Positions 1 to 9,261 are shown, counted from the stretch's first letter. The stretch: DNA of 35,985 nucleotides from Nitrososphaera sp. (GCA_025450475.1 JANWHJ010000020.1:1-35985), one strand, 5' to 3'. The notes: generated from the letters alone by a model not told the origin. Made by a program: numbers and translations.

Positions 1-71
1 AGCGCGATAGACCTTGGCTTTCGTTGCTCTATCAATTCAAACATTCTATTTTCGTCGATCCTGATCGTCAT
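1..71 (-). CDS. partial CDS running off the left edge (N-terminus MTIRIDENRMFELIEQRKPRSIA...)
   Basis: Reverse-strand ATG at 71-69 overlaps the ferredoxin stop (ATGA); open to the window edge. Confidence 0.55.
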   Translation of the reverse strand, partial: MTIRIDENRMFELIEQRKPRSIA

Positions 72-361
72 GGCTTGCTCACCCTTATCGCAAATTTCGG
101 GCATACTGCTTCGCACCCAAAGCAGTAAATGCAGCCGTGCTCCCTTGACGGTAACGCCTTCCTCTCTGCGCCTTCGCCCTTCCAGTCAAACACGTTTGTA
201 GGGCAAACTTCGATACACGCACCGTCGCCCACGCACAAGTCAAAGTCTACTGCAACCTCGGTGCCATAGATCCCGAGGGTGCTGGTCTTGTCCTTCCATA
301 CCTTGAGGTTGTCGTATTTTGTCGCGACCCTATTTGCATGGAAGTTGGGTTCAATAGGCAA
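68..361 (-). CDS. 4Fe-4S dicluster ferredoxin
   Basis: 97 aa ORF with cysteine clusters CVGDGACIEVCP and CIYCFGCEAVCP. Confidence 0.9.
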   Translation of the reverse strand: MPIEPNFHANRVATKYDNLKVWKDKTSTLGIYGTEVAVDFDLCVGDGACIEVCPTNVFDWKGEGAERKALPSREHGCIYCFGCEAVCPKFAIRVSKP

Positions 362-407
362 TACGAAAAATGACTGCCAAATTCAATTTAAATCATACTA
401 TGAAATG

Positions 408-730
408 GAATGGAGGCAGCCTGCCGGTACCACCGTTGGCAAAAGGCCCCATTTCAAGCCCCGCAAGATCCACCACGTAGACGTGCTAGCATGGTTACGC
501 CGCCTTAGGGCTGCTCCCTCCCGGACCTCACCCATTTCGACGATGCGCAGTCGAGACCGCGCCTTCGCGCAGTTCGCCGCTCATAACCATCCGACACGGC
601 GTGATTTCATTTCAGCAAGGCAAGCGGGAACTTCCTACCAGCGGATTTACCCGGCCGTTACTGATCCTGGCATAAAGCCGATTTCCAGTGAGGGGCACGG
701 CTGGCGCCCCGATCCTCCCTGCCTCCGCCC
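408..730 (-). ncRNA. archaeal signal recognition particle (7S) RNA
   Basis: Reverse complement contains GGTGAGGTCCGGGAGGGAGCAGCCC, matching the helix-8 SRP core; the termini GGGCGGAGGCAGGG and GGCTGCCTCCATTCC can pair. Ends are approximate. Confidence 0.85.
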
Positions 731-747
731 AATAATTTGCTGGATGG

Positions 748-1698
748 CTATATTTGCGTGTTGGATGTCAAAACGCTGACAGTCCTACATACCGAGCAGA
801 CATCGCCCATCGAGCCACGGCCGCATATTGAGCACTTTTTACCTTTGCTTGCGGGGGCATTGCGCAGTGACTTTGATATCTTCATCATAGAGTTGTACGC
901 ATTGTGCTTTATGCCGGGGTGGTCCTTCTCCAGCCTGTTGAAGAACTCGCGCAGATCTGTTCGTATACTCTCATTCATGTAAGGGCATTCCTCGGACTGG
1001 AACGGGATCTCGCGCTGGAGCGCATAGAATGCGATCTCGTATTCGTATATTTCAATGAACGGCTTGACCTTTTTCATGCCAGTTGCGTACTGCACCGGCT
1101 CGGGGCATATCCAGCCGATTCGCTCAATGTCACCGGCAAGGAGGTTGATCATGAATGTTTGCAATTGGTCGTCCATGTTGTGCGCGGTCGCGATGACGTC
1201 GGCATCAACGGCTTCTGCTGCAATGTCAATTGCTCGCCGCCGGAAAGTGCCACACATGGAGCACGACGACATTTTTTCTGACGGCCTCAGGACCATTGAC
1301 TCGTCCATGTCTACCCCAAATAAGGACTTGTAGCTGAACACCTTGCTCTCCACTCTCAGCTGGGCGCAAAAGTCCTTCACTATCTGCAGCGACTCGTCGC
1401 GGTAGCCCTTGATGCCCTCGTCTATCGTGACTGCGACCAGCTCGTTGCCGTTGTTTGGGTGCTGGTCAAAAAGCATCCTTAGCACGTACAGCATGGACAG
1501 GCTGTCCTTGCCGCCAGACACGGCGACTGCGACCCTGTCACCGTATCCTATCATCGAATACTTTGAAATCGTCTTTGCAGCCTTGTCCTCGATCGACCGC
1601 ATGAAGCATTTCCTGCACAGATGCTCGCCGGAATACGCCCTGTGGAATGCACTCGTTGTCTTTTCGCACTTGCTGCAAATCACGAAATGCTGGCGCAC
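748..1698 (-). CDS. tRNA 2-thiolation protein, TtcA/TtuA/Ncs6 family (PP-loop ATPase)
   Basis: VAVAVSGGKDSLSMLYVL PP-loop; N-terminal CSKCEKT...CRKC and C-terminal CSICGRGSMGDVCSVC zinc motifs. Confidence 0.9.
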   Translation of the reverse strand: MRQHFVICSKCEKTTSAFHRAYSGEHLCRKCFMRSIEDKAAKTISKYSMIGYGDRVAVAVSGGKDSLSMLYVLRMLFDQHPNNGNELVAVTIDEGIKGYRDESLQIVKDFCAQLRVESKVFSYKSLFGVDMDESMVLRPSEKMSSCSMCGTFRRRAIDIAAEAVDADVIATAHNMDDQLQTFMINLLAGDIERIGWICPEPVQYATGMKKVKPFIEIYEYEIAFYALQREIPFQSEECPYMNESIRTDLREFFNRLEKDHPGIKHNAYNSMMKISKSLRNAPASKGKKCSICGRGSMGDVCSVCRTVSVLTSNTQI

Positions 1699-1900
1699 TG
1701 GAAGGGTTATTAACTATTCTAGGATAAACCGTTATCCTCTTAGGCGCTCATGAGGATCCTTGAGGAAATTAGGAACTTCTTGGTCAATATGATACTCAGG
1801 CTCTTAAAAGATGCCAAGTTGATGGCAGACCTGACAACGACAAGGGTAATCGGTGTCCTTGAAAAAGGGCATTTCGGACGTTACAGCGTCTCCAAGGTGA

Positions 1901-2116
1901 TTATTTCTGCTGTTTGTCCTTCTTTGACGACTGCCACCAGTCAAGGTAGTCGTCGTGATGCGTTCTGCTTGGGTCGCTCCGGGAATTTTCAGCCTTGTCG
2001 CGCAGCTCATCTATCTTTTCGCGACTGGCAAAGAGGCCGCAGCTTTTGCAGATAAAATTCTTGCTAGAGAGGTCAAATTTCAGCTCGCCTCCGCATTCAG
2101 GACAAAAACTTGCCAA
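1901..2116 (-). CDS. small zinc-ribbon protein
   Basis: 71 aa with CPECGGELKF...CKSCG ribbon. Confidence 0.75.
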   Translation of the reverse strand: MASFCPECGGELKFDLSSKNFICKSCGLFASREKIDELRDKAENSRSDPSRTHHDDYLDWWQSSKKDKQQK

Positions 2117-2177
2117 TCATAATCATATTTACTTCCCGCTAATAAAAGGTTTTCAAGCGCGAATTTCTAGCAAATTT

Positions 2178-2334
2178 GTACGATATTCAGTTTTGGTGGT
2201 TAGCTCCGGCAGAGACACTGACATGAGCGGAGAAGAAAATAAGAATATTGATAGAGTACCCGCCAGAGCGCGGCAAGGCAAACAGGGAGCTGGTGAAAAA
2301 GCTAGCAGCAAATGTTGGGAGGAGCGAAGACTGA
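2178..2334 (+). pseudogene. frameshifted, truncated DUF167/YggU-family remnant
   Basis: Frame A VRYSVLVVSSGRDTDMSGEEN then frame B KIRILIEYPPERGKANRELVKKLAANVGRSED*; the PPxxGKANxELVKxLA motif is typical of DUF167. Confidence 0.7.
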
Positions 2335-2669
2335 ATTAGGACATTTCGGGCCAGGCATCACAGAAAAATGTAGTCGAAATACTCTAACAAAAAGAAAAGA
2401 GGAGTTAGTTCACAATGATCATTTCGTACATGGGTGAGTCAAAAGCGCAGAAATATTCATAGGTGCGGGCACTTCAAACGTCACAGTTAGCATATTTATG
2501 TTCAGGAAGATTCACACCTCGTACGCCTGGGTGGCGCTAACTTCTGTGACGGCCATGGTGTCGCAAATTAGGTTCGGTGCATGGACTTTGGTCGTCATTC
2601 CGCTCGTGCGGTCAGTTCGCCCGTCGAAGCACCATGCACCGAATGGCATGATATTGCATTTTTTTGAAA

Positions 2670-3065
2670 TTAAACCTTTACGGTAATCCTGCCAATGTCT
2701 GCTTCAACCCTTGTAAGCACGCCTTGCCTTATCGCTGCCCCGCCCTTGGGCAGGTCGACTAGCGGAATGTTGGCTATTGCGCAGCCTGACGCCGTCGTGA
2801 TGTCTGCCTTTGAGCACACGACCGCGCTTGGGGCTGATCCGAACTCTCTCAACGAATAGATTGTATAGGCGCCCACACTGCTTCCAACCGCGTACGGGAA
2901 TACCAACACCGCATCCTTTAACGACTTTTCATGCAACTCGTGCTTTGGATCTGTTATCAACCCTGTCTTAGGATCAACCATCGCGAGAAAGTTTATCGGC
3001 TGCATCGTGACAAGGGCACATCCTTCTCCGGAGCCCCCCACAATTTTCTTGCAATTGTTGATCAT
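2670..3065 (-). CDS. aconitase X small (swivel) subunit; phosphomevalonate dehydratase small subunit
   Basis: MINNCKKIVGGSGEGCALVT...GSSVGAYTIYSL...; start chosen at the ATG overlapping the large-subunit stop, shorter than the listed 214 aa ORF. Confidence 0.88.
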   Translation of the reverse strand: MINNCKKIVGGSGEGCALVTMQPINFLAMVDPKTGLITDPKHELHEKSLKDAVLVFPYAVGSSVGAYTIYSLREFGSAPSAVVCSKADITTASGCAIANIPLVDLPKGGAAIRQGVLTRVEADIGRITVKV

Positions 3066-4216
3066 CACTCTGCGTACTCCTTTGCTATTGTCCTGAAGTC
3101 CTTGAGCGCCACACTGACCTTGTTGGAGTAGTTTAGGTAATAAGCGCCCTTGACGCTGTTTGACACGACGGAATCGTATTTTTCCTTCGTGACGTAGGGG
3201 GTGAGGCATGTACACGAGTCGCACATGAATTCCGCGCCCGACCTTTCGAGACAGCCAGTCAGGCCCACCTTGGTCGCCTGGCCGTGAATCGCCCTTGAGC
3301 AGAATATCAGGCAACGCCTGGTGAATTTTTTGCCTTCAGTGAGCTTTGCCAAGAGATCGAGCTCGTTCAAGCCCAGCTGGGGGCTCCCAAGCGTAATGAC
3401 GTCGCCGTCTTCGGCGGTACTCAGCTCCTCCATCACCGCTTTCGCTTCTTTCTTGGTAAAGGAAATTTTTTCTCCGCGACCTTGGCCAATAGTAAACATG
3501 CCGCAGGAGCCAGAAGTTCCCATGGCCGCGCACAGTGCCTTTGCCTCAATGGTTGACGGCTTGGCTATTCCGCTAAAGGCTACAGAGCTTTCCTTGACGG
3601 CCTTGCCGGCAAAGTATCCTAGAAGGCCGTAATCGAGCTCGCTTTTAAACTTGAAATCAGCCTCGATGCCTACCTTTGGTTTTCTCGCCTCTTCCAGCCG
3701 GAGGTCAGACAACGGCGCCTTGCCCGTGATAGAGCTGGCAAGCGCTGACAGCGCGCTTTCTTTGTTTGTCATCAGGCCTAGAACCGAATTTGTCAACACA
3801 GCCGCGTTGCTTTCCGCGAAGCTCACCGGCGCGCCCTTCTGCGGGATGTCGAAAACTTCATACGGCGTGCAGGTAAAGGATGGCGTGACACCCATTTGCT
3901 CGTACGACCGTACGATGCTCGTCTGTTCTTCCTGAAATTTTTCAGGGATGCCTTCGGGGTGGCTCCTGTCGTAGCCCATCGGGTTCACGGTCGTCATTAT
4001 GGCGACTCTGGCCGTCTTGCTGAACTTGTCGAGGAACTGGACTCCTGCGTCCCCGATCGTGTTGTAGTTGACGCCGGAAACGTGGGCCCACTTGATCGGG
4101 AGAAGCTTCGTAGCATCAGTGGCCTCGCCTATGGCAACAAGAATCCTGTAAGCAGAAGCGAGTGCCGCTCCTTTCTTGCCTGCGAGTGCCTCTTCTTCGT
4201 CCCGTGCAAGCTCCAA
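3065..4216 (-). CDS. aconitase X large (catalytic) subunit; phosphomevalonate dehydratase large subunit
   Basis: 383 aa aconitase-X-type sequence directly upstream of the swivel subunit. Confidence 0.9.
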   Translation of the reverse strand: MELARDEEEALAGKKGAALASAYRILVAIGEATDATKLLPIKWAHVSGVNYNTIGDAGVQFLDKFSKTARVAIMTTVNPMGYDRSHPEGIPEKFQEEQTSIVRSYEQMGVTPSFTCTPYEVFDIPQKGAPVSFAESNAAVLTNSVLGLMTNKESALSALASSITGKAPLSDLRLEEARKPKVGIEADFKFKSELDYGLLGYFAGKAVKESSVAFSGIAKPSTIEAKALCAAMGTSGSCGMFTIGQGRGEKISFTKKEAKAVMEELSTAEDGDVITLGSPQLGLNELDLLAKLTEGKKFTRRCLIFCSRAIHGQATKVGLTGCLERSGAEFMCDSCTCLTPYVTKEKYDSVVSNSVKGAYYLNYSNKVSVALKDFRTIAKEYAE

Positions 4217-4294
4217 ATCAAGCTATAGTTTCAGTAGAGAGTATAAAATTATATGCTCTGCAAGTGCATTTTCTTGCAGTTGGCAAAGCACCGG

Positions 4295-4951
4295 ATGGGT
4301 ATCATAATAAAAAAGATGGAGCAGGCGCTCAACCGGGAAAAGCCACCGCGGCTTACCGCGCTCCGCGGGCTCCAGATGGAGGAGCAGGGAGATCCATTCA
4401 AGATCCTGATAGGCACGATACTGTCGGCGCGCACTAGGGACGAGAACACGACTAAGGTTGTGAGCAAGCTGTTTGCAAGGTTTAAGACTCCGAAAGATCT
4501 TGCCTCGGCAGACGTTGACGAGGTAAAAAAAATAATCCATAGTATTGGCTTTTACAACGTCAAGGCAGAACGCATAAAGAAGGTGTCGCAGACGCTGGTA
4601 GCCAAGTTCGGCGGCCAAGTGCCACGCGACATTGATCAGCTGTTGGAGCTTCCAGGCGTAGGCAGAAAGACCGCCAATTGCGTGCTTGTCTACGCGTTTG
4701 ACATGCCGGCGATACCCGTCGATGTGCATGTGCACCGGATTTCAAACAGGCTTGGGCTAGTCAAAACCAAGATGCCCGAACAGACAGAGCTGGAACTGAG
4801 CAGGTTGGTTGACAAGAGGCTGTGGACAAGAGTGAATGACGTGTTCGTGATGTACGGCCAGAACATATGCCTGCCGACAAAGCCGAATTGCAATGCGTGC
4901 GACTTGAAAAAGATATGCCGATACTACTCTACACTGGTTTCCTCTTCTTGA
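4295..4951 (+). CDS. nth: endonuclease III (HhH, 4Fe-4S DNA glycosylase)
   Basis: LPGVGRKTANCVL HhH, VDVHVHRISNRLGL, C-terminal Cys cluster CLPTKPNCNACDLKKIC; likely start at MGIIIKKM inside the ORF from 4253. Confidence 0.92.
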   Translation: MGIIIKKMEQALNREKPPRLTALRGLQMEEQGDPFKILIGTILSARTRDENTTKVVSKLFARFKTPKDLASADVDEVKKIIHSIGFYNVKAERIKKVSQTLVAKFGGQVPRDIDQLLELPGVGRKTANCVLVYAFDMPAIPVDVHVHRISNRLGLVKTKMPEQTELELSRLVDKRLWTRVNDVFVMYGQNICLPTKPNCNACDLKKICRYYSTLVSSS

Positions 4952-5612
4952 AAATCAGCAGCCCTACTATTAGGCCGCCTACTCCAAGCGTAACCCCTAG
5001 GGGCACGTAGTAGACGGGCGACTCGCTGAAACTTCCAAAGAGTATTTCAAATCTGATGTCGCCTGCGTAGGCGTTAGCCATCGGCAATTCGCCGTCGCCG
5101 CCATAGACTGCAATCGAGCCCACAGCAAAACCATTAAGGTTGAGTCTGTCGAGTACGATCCTCTTGCCATTTGTGACCGTCAGTCCAGAGTTCTCGCCGT
5201 GCGTGACGGCTATCGGGCCCTCTGTACTCCAGCCATTCTGCTGATTGTCGTACATCTTGGCGTATCCTGCTTCTGGCGTGTTCACCGCGACCCAGTACCT
5301 TTTTGCCTCGCCCCCAAACATCATGATTTCAATGTATTTCTCGCTTGGAGCTGGCTCTTGTATCCTTATGACCGTTTTTGAGTCGTTGCTCGGAACGTAC
5401 GAGATATTGTTCTCTACTAGAAGTATCCAGCTGGGCTGCTTCGGCTCGTCAAAAGTGTAGACAAGAGGGCTGCCGTCGTCATAGTTAGACGCAGTGTACG
5501 GGAGCCTGAAACTTTCGCTCCTCTCAGACTTGATTACGTCGTAATCCTGTGCGAAAGCGAGGGCAGGCAGAAGCAACAACGACGCCGCAATTACGGCAAT
5601 CATCAGGCGCAT
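4929..5612 (-). CDS. exported membrane-anchored protein of unknown function
   Basis: N-terminal signal peptide (MRLMIAVIAASLLLLPALAFAQ) and C-terminal TM helix followed by KKRKPV. Confidence 0.75.
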   Translation of the reverse strand: MRLMIAVIAASLLLLPALAFAQDYDVIKSERSESFRLPYTASNYDDGSPLVYTFDEPKQPSWILLVENNISYVPSNDSKTVIRIQEPAPSEKYIEIMMFGGEAKRYWVAVNTPEAGYAKMYDNQQNGWSTEGPIAVTHGENSGLTVTNGKRIVLDRLNLNGFAVGSIAVYGGDGELPMANAYAGDIRFEILFGSFSESPVYYVPLGVTLGVGGLIVGLLIFKKRKPV

Positions 5613-6026
5613 ATGGAGAATTGAGTCGTTTTAGTAATATATACGACTCGGGAAACGCACATTGCCCGCTCTCCCTCCGAATAGGCACTTCTTTCCGGCG
5701 CGTCTTCCATGACCTGCCTTGACCTATCAAGAAATGAGGCGACTAAGGTGTTGTCGGGCTAGATATCATGTCCGCGTAGTCTTTTGTATCCGAGGGGTTA
5801 ACAATGCTTTATTGCTCTTCCATGATGAGCATCACGAATATCCGCCTGTCGCGTTTTAGGCGGCTTACGTTGTACTTCATGACCATGCCACGGCATAGCA
5901 TTCCTTTTAAGTCTGATTAGAGCAACTACAGCGGCACGACGACAGATCTTCAGGCTTAAAGATGGAACAGTCGTTCCAAGTATTCCTGATATAATGGCGT
6001 CATAAGTAATAGATGGTAGTAACAGG

Positions 6027-7232
6027 TTGTACGCCCCTTCGGGTTCATTGGTTAATAAAAAAACGATTGTCGCGCTGCCCCTATTACTGATTCTGGTCCT
6101 GCCCATGTCGGCATATGCAGAATCCCTTACAGCGACCACTAACAAGGACATCTACACCCTCGATGAGAAGGCGAGAATTGTCGGGGTAATACCTGAGGGC
6201 GCGCCCGAGGGCTATGCCGTCCAGATAAGAGTGACCGGACCTTATGGAGATTGCGGTACCCAGCATATTCTGCCAGCTGTAGACAACTCGTTCATATCTA
6301 AGCCAGTCACGCTTGAATGTGGCTATGGCGAATTCACGGTTTCGGTTTCTTATGCCGACCTAAAGGCCAATTCTACGTTCGTGGTATCAAATAGCAGCCA
6401 GATAGACGCGGGAAGCAAACTAGAGCTGCGAACGCTAAAGAAGGTCATGCTCCAGGCACAGGAGTCGATCAACACCCGGGTGAAAGAGCTCATCGAAAAC
6501 GGATACGTCTTACCTGAGAAGGTGGCGGGAAAATACAGCGACGGAGTCTCGGAAGCATCGCTTGCACTCCAGTCAATCGAATTTGGAGACGCCTCGGAGG
6601 CGAAGAAGAATATGATATTTGCGATTGGGGATTTCCGTGAGGTTCTCAAGGCGCTTTCTAGCAATAACATGGCAAGGTTTGGGCAGACCGCAGAGCAGCA
6701 GGCTGCAAACGACGGCAACTCGGGCATCGTTGGAACGTATAGGATACTGCAAGAATTTTACTATAGGCTCGAAGAGCTCGCCCAGAAGAATAACATTGAC
6801 AAGGATGACCAGTTTGAAGTCGCGGCGCGGCTCTTGGCAAATGCAAAGCACCTGATAGACGAAGGCAACTTTGCAGGGGCAGAACGCTACCTTGAACGTG
6901 TGAATATACTGCTCGAGGCAATCAGGGCCGACCTACTTGAGAATAGAGGGGAACAGTTTGCTTCGTACGCAAACAACACTAGCTTGGAAGATGAAGAATC
7001 AACCAGGAAGCTGATCTACGCGGCAGACAGGTTCGAAAAGAACGCGTTTGAACTTCTAAATAAGACAGGCTCCGATGCCGAGGCACAAGCTGAGGTACAG
7101 GAGGCACTCTTGCATATTGCAGGAGCTAGGATGAGTATACAAGCGCACAACCTTGATTCGGCAAGAAATAGCCTGACAGCGGCATACTGGGTGCTTGAGG
7201 ATGCAAAGCGTCTGATCGAGGACAAGACTTAA
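6027..7232 (+). CDS. secreted helical protein of unknown function
   Basis: Signal-peptide-like KKTIVALPLLLILVLPMSAYAES, then a beta-rich N-terminal region and long helical region; true start may be the TTG at 6048. Confidence 0.75.
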   Translation: MYAPSGSLVNKKTIVALPLLLILVLPMSAYAESLTATTNKDIYTLDEKARIVGVIPEGAPEGYAVQIRVTGPYGDCGTQHILPAVDNSFISKPVTLECGYGEFTVSVSYADLKANSTFVVSNSSQIDAGSKLELRTLKKVMLQAQESINTRVKELIENGYVLPEKVAGKYSDGVSEASLALQSIEFGDASEAKKNMIFAIGDFREVLKALSSNNMARFGQTAEQQAANDGNSGIVGTYRILQEFYYRLEELAQKNNIDKDDQFEVAARLLANAKHLIDEGNFAGAERYLERVNILLEAIRADLLENRGEQFASYANNTSLEDEESTRKLIYAADRFEKNAFELLNKTGSDAEAQAEVQEALLHIAGARMSIQAHNLDSARNSLTAAYWVLEDAKRLIEDKT

Positions 7233-7453
7233 ACATCCAGATCCGACGGGGGCTGAGGACGTCGACAACTATTAAGGCAAATAAGGCGGACGACAGGTAG
7301 GCAATTTCAAAAGCATGGTTTTGGAAAACCGCGACTGGCTACTGGGAAGCACATATTTTGGCGCGTTAAGCGTCAACTCAAGACAGGCATGCTACCAGCT
7401 AGAATTGGAACGACCGTTCCACCGTGGAAGTTCCGCCCTACCCCTAAAATAAC

Positions 7454-7780
7454 TTGCAAGACTTCATGCGACTTATGTCTGAACGCAAGAACAACAGAGG
7501 CAAGATCGAGATAATGGCAGACGTTCTGGCTCTCTCAACTTCAGGGATAAAGAAGACCCATATCATGTACAGGGCAAACCTAAGCTACGAGCAGATACTA
7601 TACTACCTGAACCAGCTGCTTAGCAAGGGACTCATAGCCCAAGACGTGTCAGACGGCGCGCTTGTGTACAGGACAACTGAGAAGGGGAGAGAATTCCTAG
7701 CCTGCTTCACGCGAATGTCAGAATTGATAACGGAGAGCTACGGAAACGACCAGAGTGTGCCGCTGCTAGCAACAACATAG
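7454..7780 (+). CDS. winged-helix transcriptional regulator
   Basis: KTHIMYRANLSYEQILYYLNQLLSKGLIAQD...YRTTEKGREFL winged-helix pattern; start could be the ATG at 7484 (MSERKNNRGK). Confidence 0.85.
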   Translation: MQDFMRLMSERKNNRGKIEIMADVLALSTSGIKKTHIMYRANLSYEQILYYLNQLLSKGLIAQDVSDGALVYRTTEKGREFLACFTRMSELITESYGNDQSVPLLATT

Positions 7781-7897
7781 ATTATTTTCTGGTGATCCAA
7801 GGAAGCACAATGATGCCTCCTGGTTGGGCTATGTTTGCGAAATGGTACGGCGCGGCAGCATCTACTATGTTCTTTGTTGCCGACCCAGTCATGAACG

Positions 7898-7962
7898 GGA
7901 CAACTGAGAAGACTATTCCTAGCCTGATACGCGCGAATGTCAGAATTGATAACGGAGAGCTA
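7898..7962 (+). pseudogene. partial duplication of the 3' end of the winged-helix gene
   Basis: Near-identical to 7670-7740: GACAACTGAGAAG...ATTCCTAGCCTG...GCGAATGTCAGAATTGATAACGGAGAGCTA, with about 5 nt deleted. Confidence 0.85.
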
Positions 7963-8115
7963 TAGGAATTCGAAAATAACATACTCATAGTCTAAACAAC
8001 TTGCTAGAGATACTTTCTAATGGTCTAGTGGAAGTATTGTAATGCTTTGGGAGACAATTATCAGACTAGCGTTTGCAATATAGCGTAGGATCTGTAGTTT
8101 CCTGAAAAAATTATT

Positions 8116-9261
8116 TTAGATGAACGGTTCATCAAATGAGACGATTATCCTTGCTACCTCTGGCCTCATGAGGTGCTCGGCAGGGAATTCCCCTGAGCTC
8201 ACCATGTTCCTCATCTTAGTGCCGCTCATCTCTTCCCTGAACTCGAGTCCATGGGGGCAGTTCCTTTCATTGGCGTAGCTCAGGCACTTTTTACAGTAAT
8301 AAAACGCAGGAAAGAACACAGGCTCTATCCCAAGGTCAGCATAGTCCTTGAATATCTCATGCGAAGCAAACGGGTGGTAGTAATTGCCGACTCCTGCGTG
8401 GTCGCGCCCGACTATGAAATGCGAACAGCCAAAGTTCTTCCTCATGATTGCGTGGTGGATAGCCTCCTTTGGGCCGGCGTAGCGCATCTCGGTGTGGAGC
8501 GTGACAAACATTGCCCTGTCTTTCGGGTAATAGTTGTCAATGAGCGCCAGGTAGGAAGCAATAATCAGCTCGTCCTTGAAATCACCCTGCTTTTTCTTGC
8601 CTATAAGGGGGTTGATGAACAGCCCATCGTATAGGTTGAGCGCAGCCTTTTGCAGCATTTCATGCGCAACATGTGGAACGTTTCTCGTCTGGAAGCCGAC
8701 TACCGACTTCCACCCCTTACGTGAGATTTCTGCCCGCGTTTCTGCTGGTGTCATCCTGTACTTGCGCAGGGGCGATTGCTCTATTCTTTTCAGCACATCA
8801 ATCCTGCCCCCGACCAGCTTGTTCTTCATGCTCACCATCTTTTCGACCCCGGGATGCTTTACGTCATTTGTTCGGTAGATCGCATTTGCGCATGCCAGCT
8901 TGTCAAAAGAATATTTTTCCTGCACGTGCAAAATCGCGAATTTGTCGGTACCTGTTGCCAGCGCGACCTGACCTGCGTCCTTCATCTCGTTCGCCGTTTG
9001 GTCTTCAACGTCAAGGACTATAGGCACTGTCCACGCAAGCCCGCTTTCCAGCCTGCCAGTTCTTACGATGCTCTGAAAGTCTTGCTCGCCAACAAACCCC
9101 TCAAGCGGGCTAAACACACCGTCTGCAATGTTCTCGATGTCGTTTCTGAGGTCGCCACCCACTTGTATTGCGAGCATGCCATCGGCCTTGCCGTCAGAAA
9201 CGATAAACCTGTTTACTAGCTTGCCTCCATGAGGCTGCGGGATCGATCCTGCCAAAATCAT
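8116..9261 (-). CDS. sat: sulfate adenylyltransferase (ATP sulfurylase)
   Basis: GFQTRNVPHVAHEMLQK and GRDHAGVG motifs; zinc motif CKKCLSYANERNCPHG. Confidence 0.95.
   Translation of the reverse strand: MILAGSIPQPHGGKLVNRFIVSDGKADGMLAIQVGGDLRNDIENIADGVFSPLEGFVGEQDFQSIVRTGRLESGLAWTVPIVLDVEDQTANEMKDAGQVALATGTDKFAILHVQEKYSFDKLACANAIYRTNDVKHPGVEKMVSMKNKLVGGRIDVLKRIEQSPLRKYRMTPAETRAEISRKGWKSVVGFQTRNVPHVAHEMLQKAALNLYDGLFINPLIGKKKQGDFKDELIIASYLALIDNYYPKDRAMFVTLHTEMRYAGPKEAIHHAIMRKNFGCSHFIVGRDHAGVGNYYHPFASHEIFKDYADLGIEPVFFPAFYYCKKCLSYANERNCPHGLEFREEMSGTKMRNMVSSGEFPAEHLMRPEVARIIVSFDEPFI

Noticed and set aside
279-779. 166-aa plus-strand ORF
   Set aside because: Lies over the reverse-strand SRP RNA and the ferredoxin N-terminus; composition not protein-like
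5798-6151. 117-aa minus-strand ORF
   Set aside because: Overlaps the signal-peptide region of the secreted protein and the palindrome; no recognisable motif
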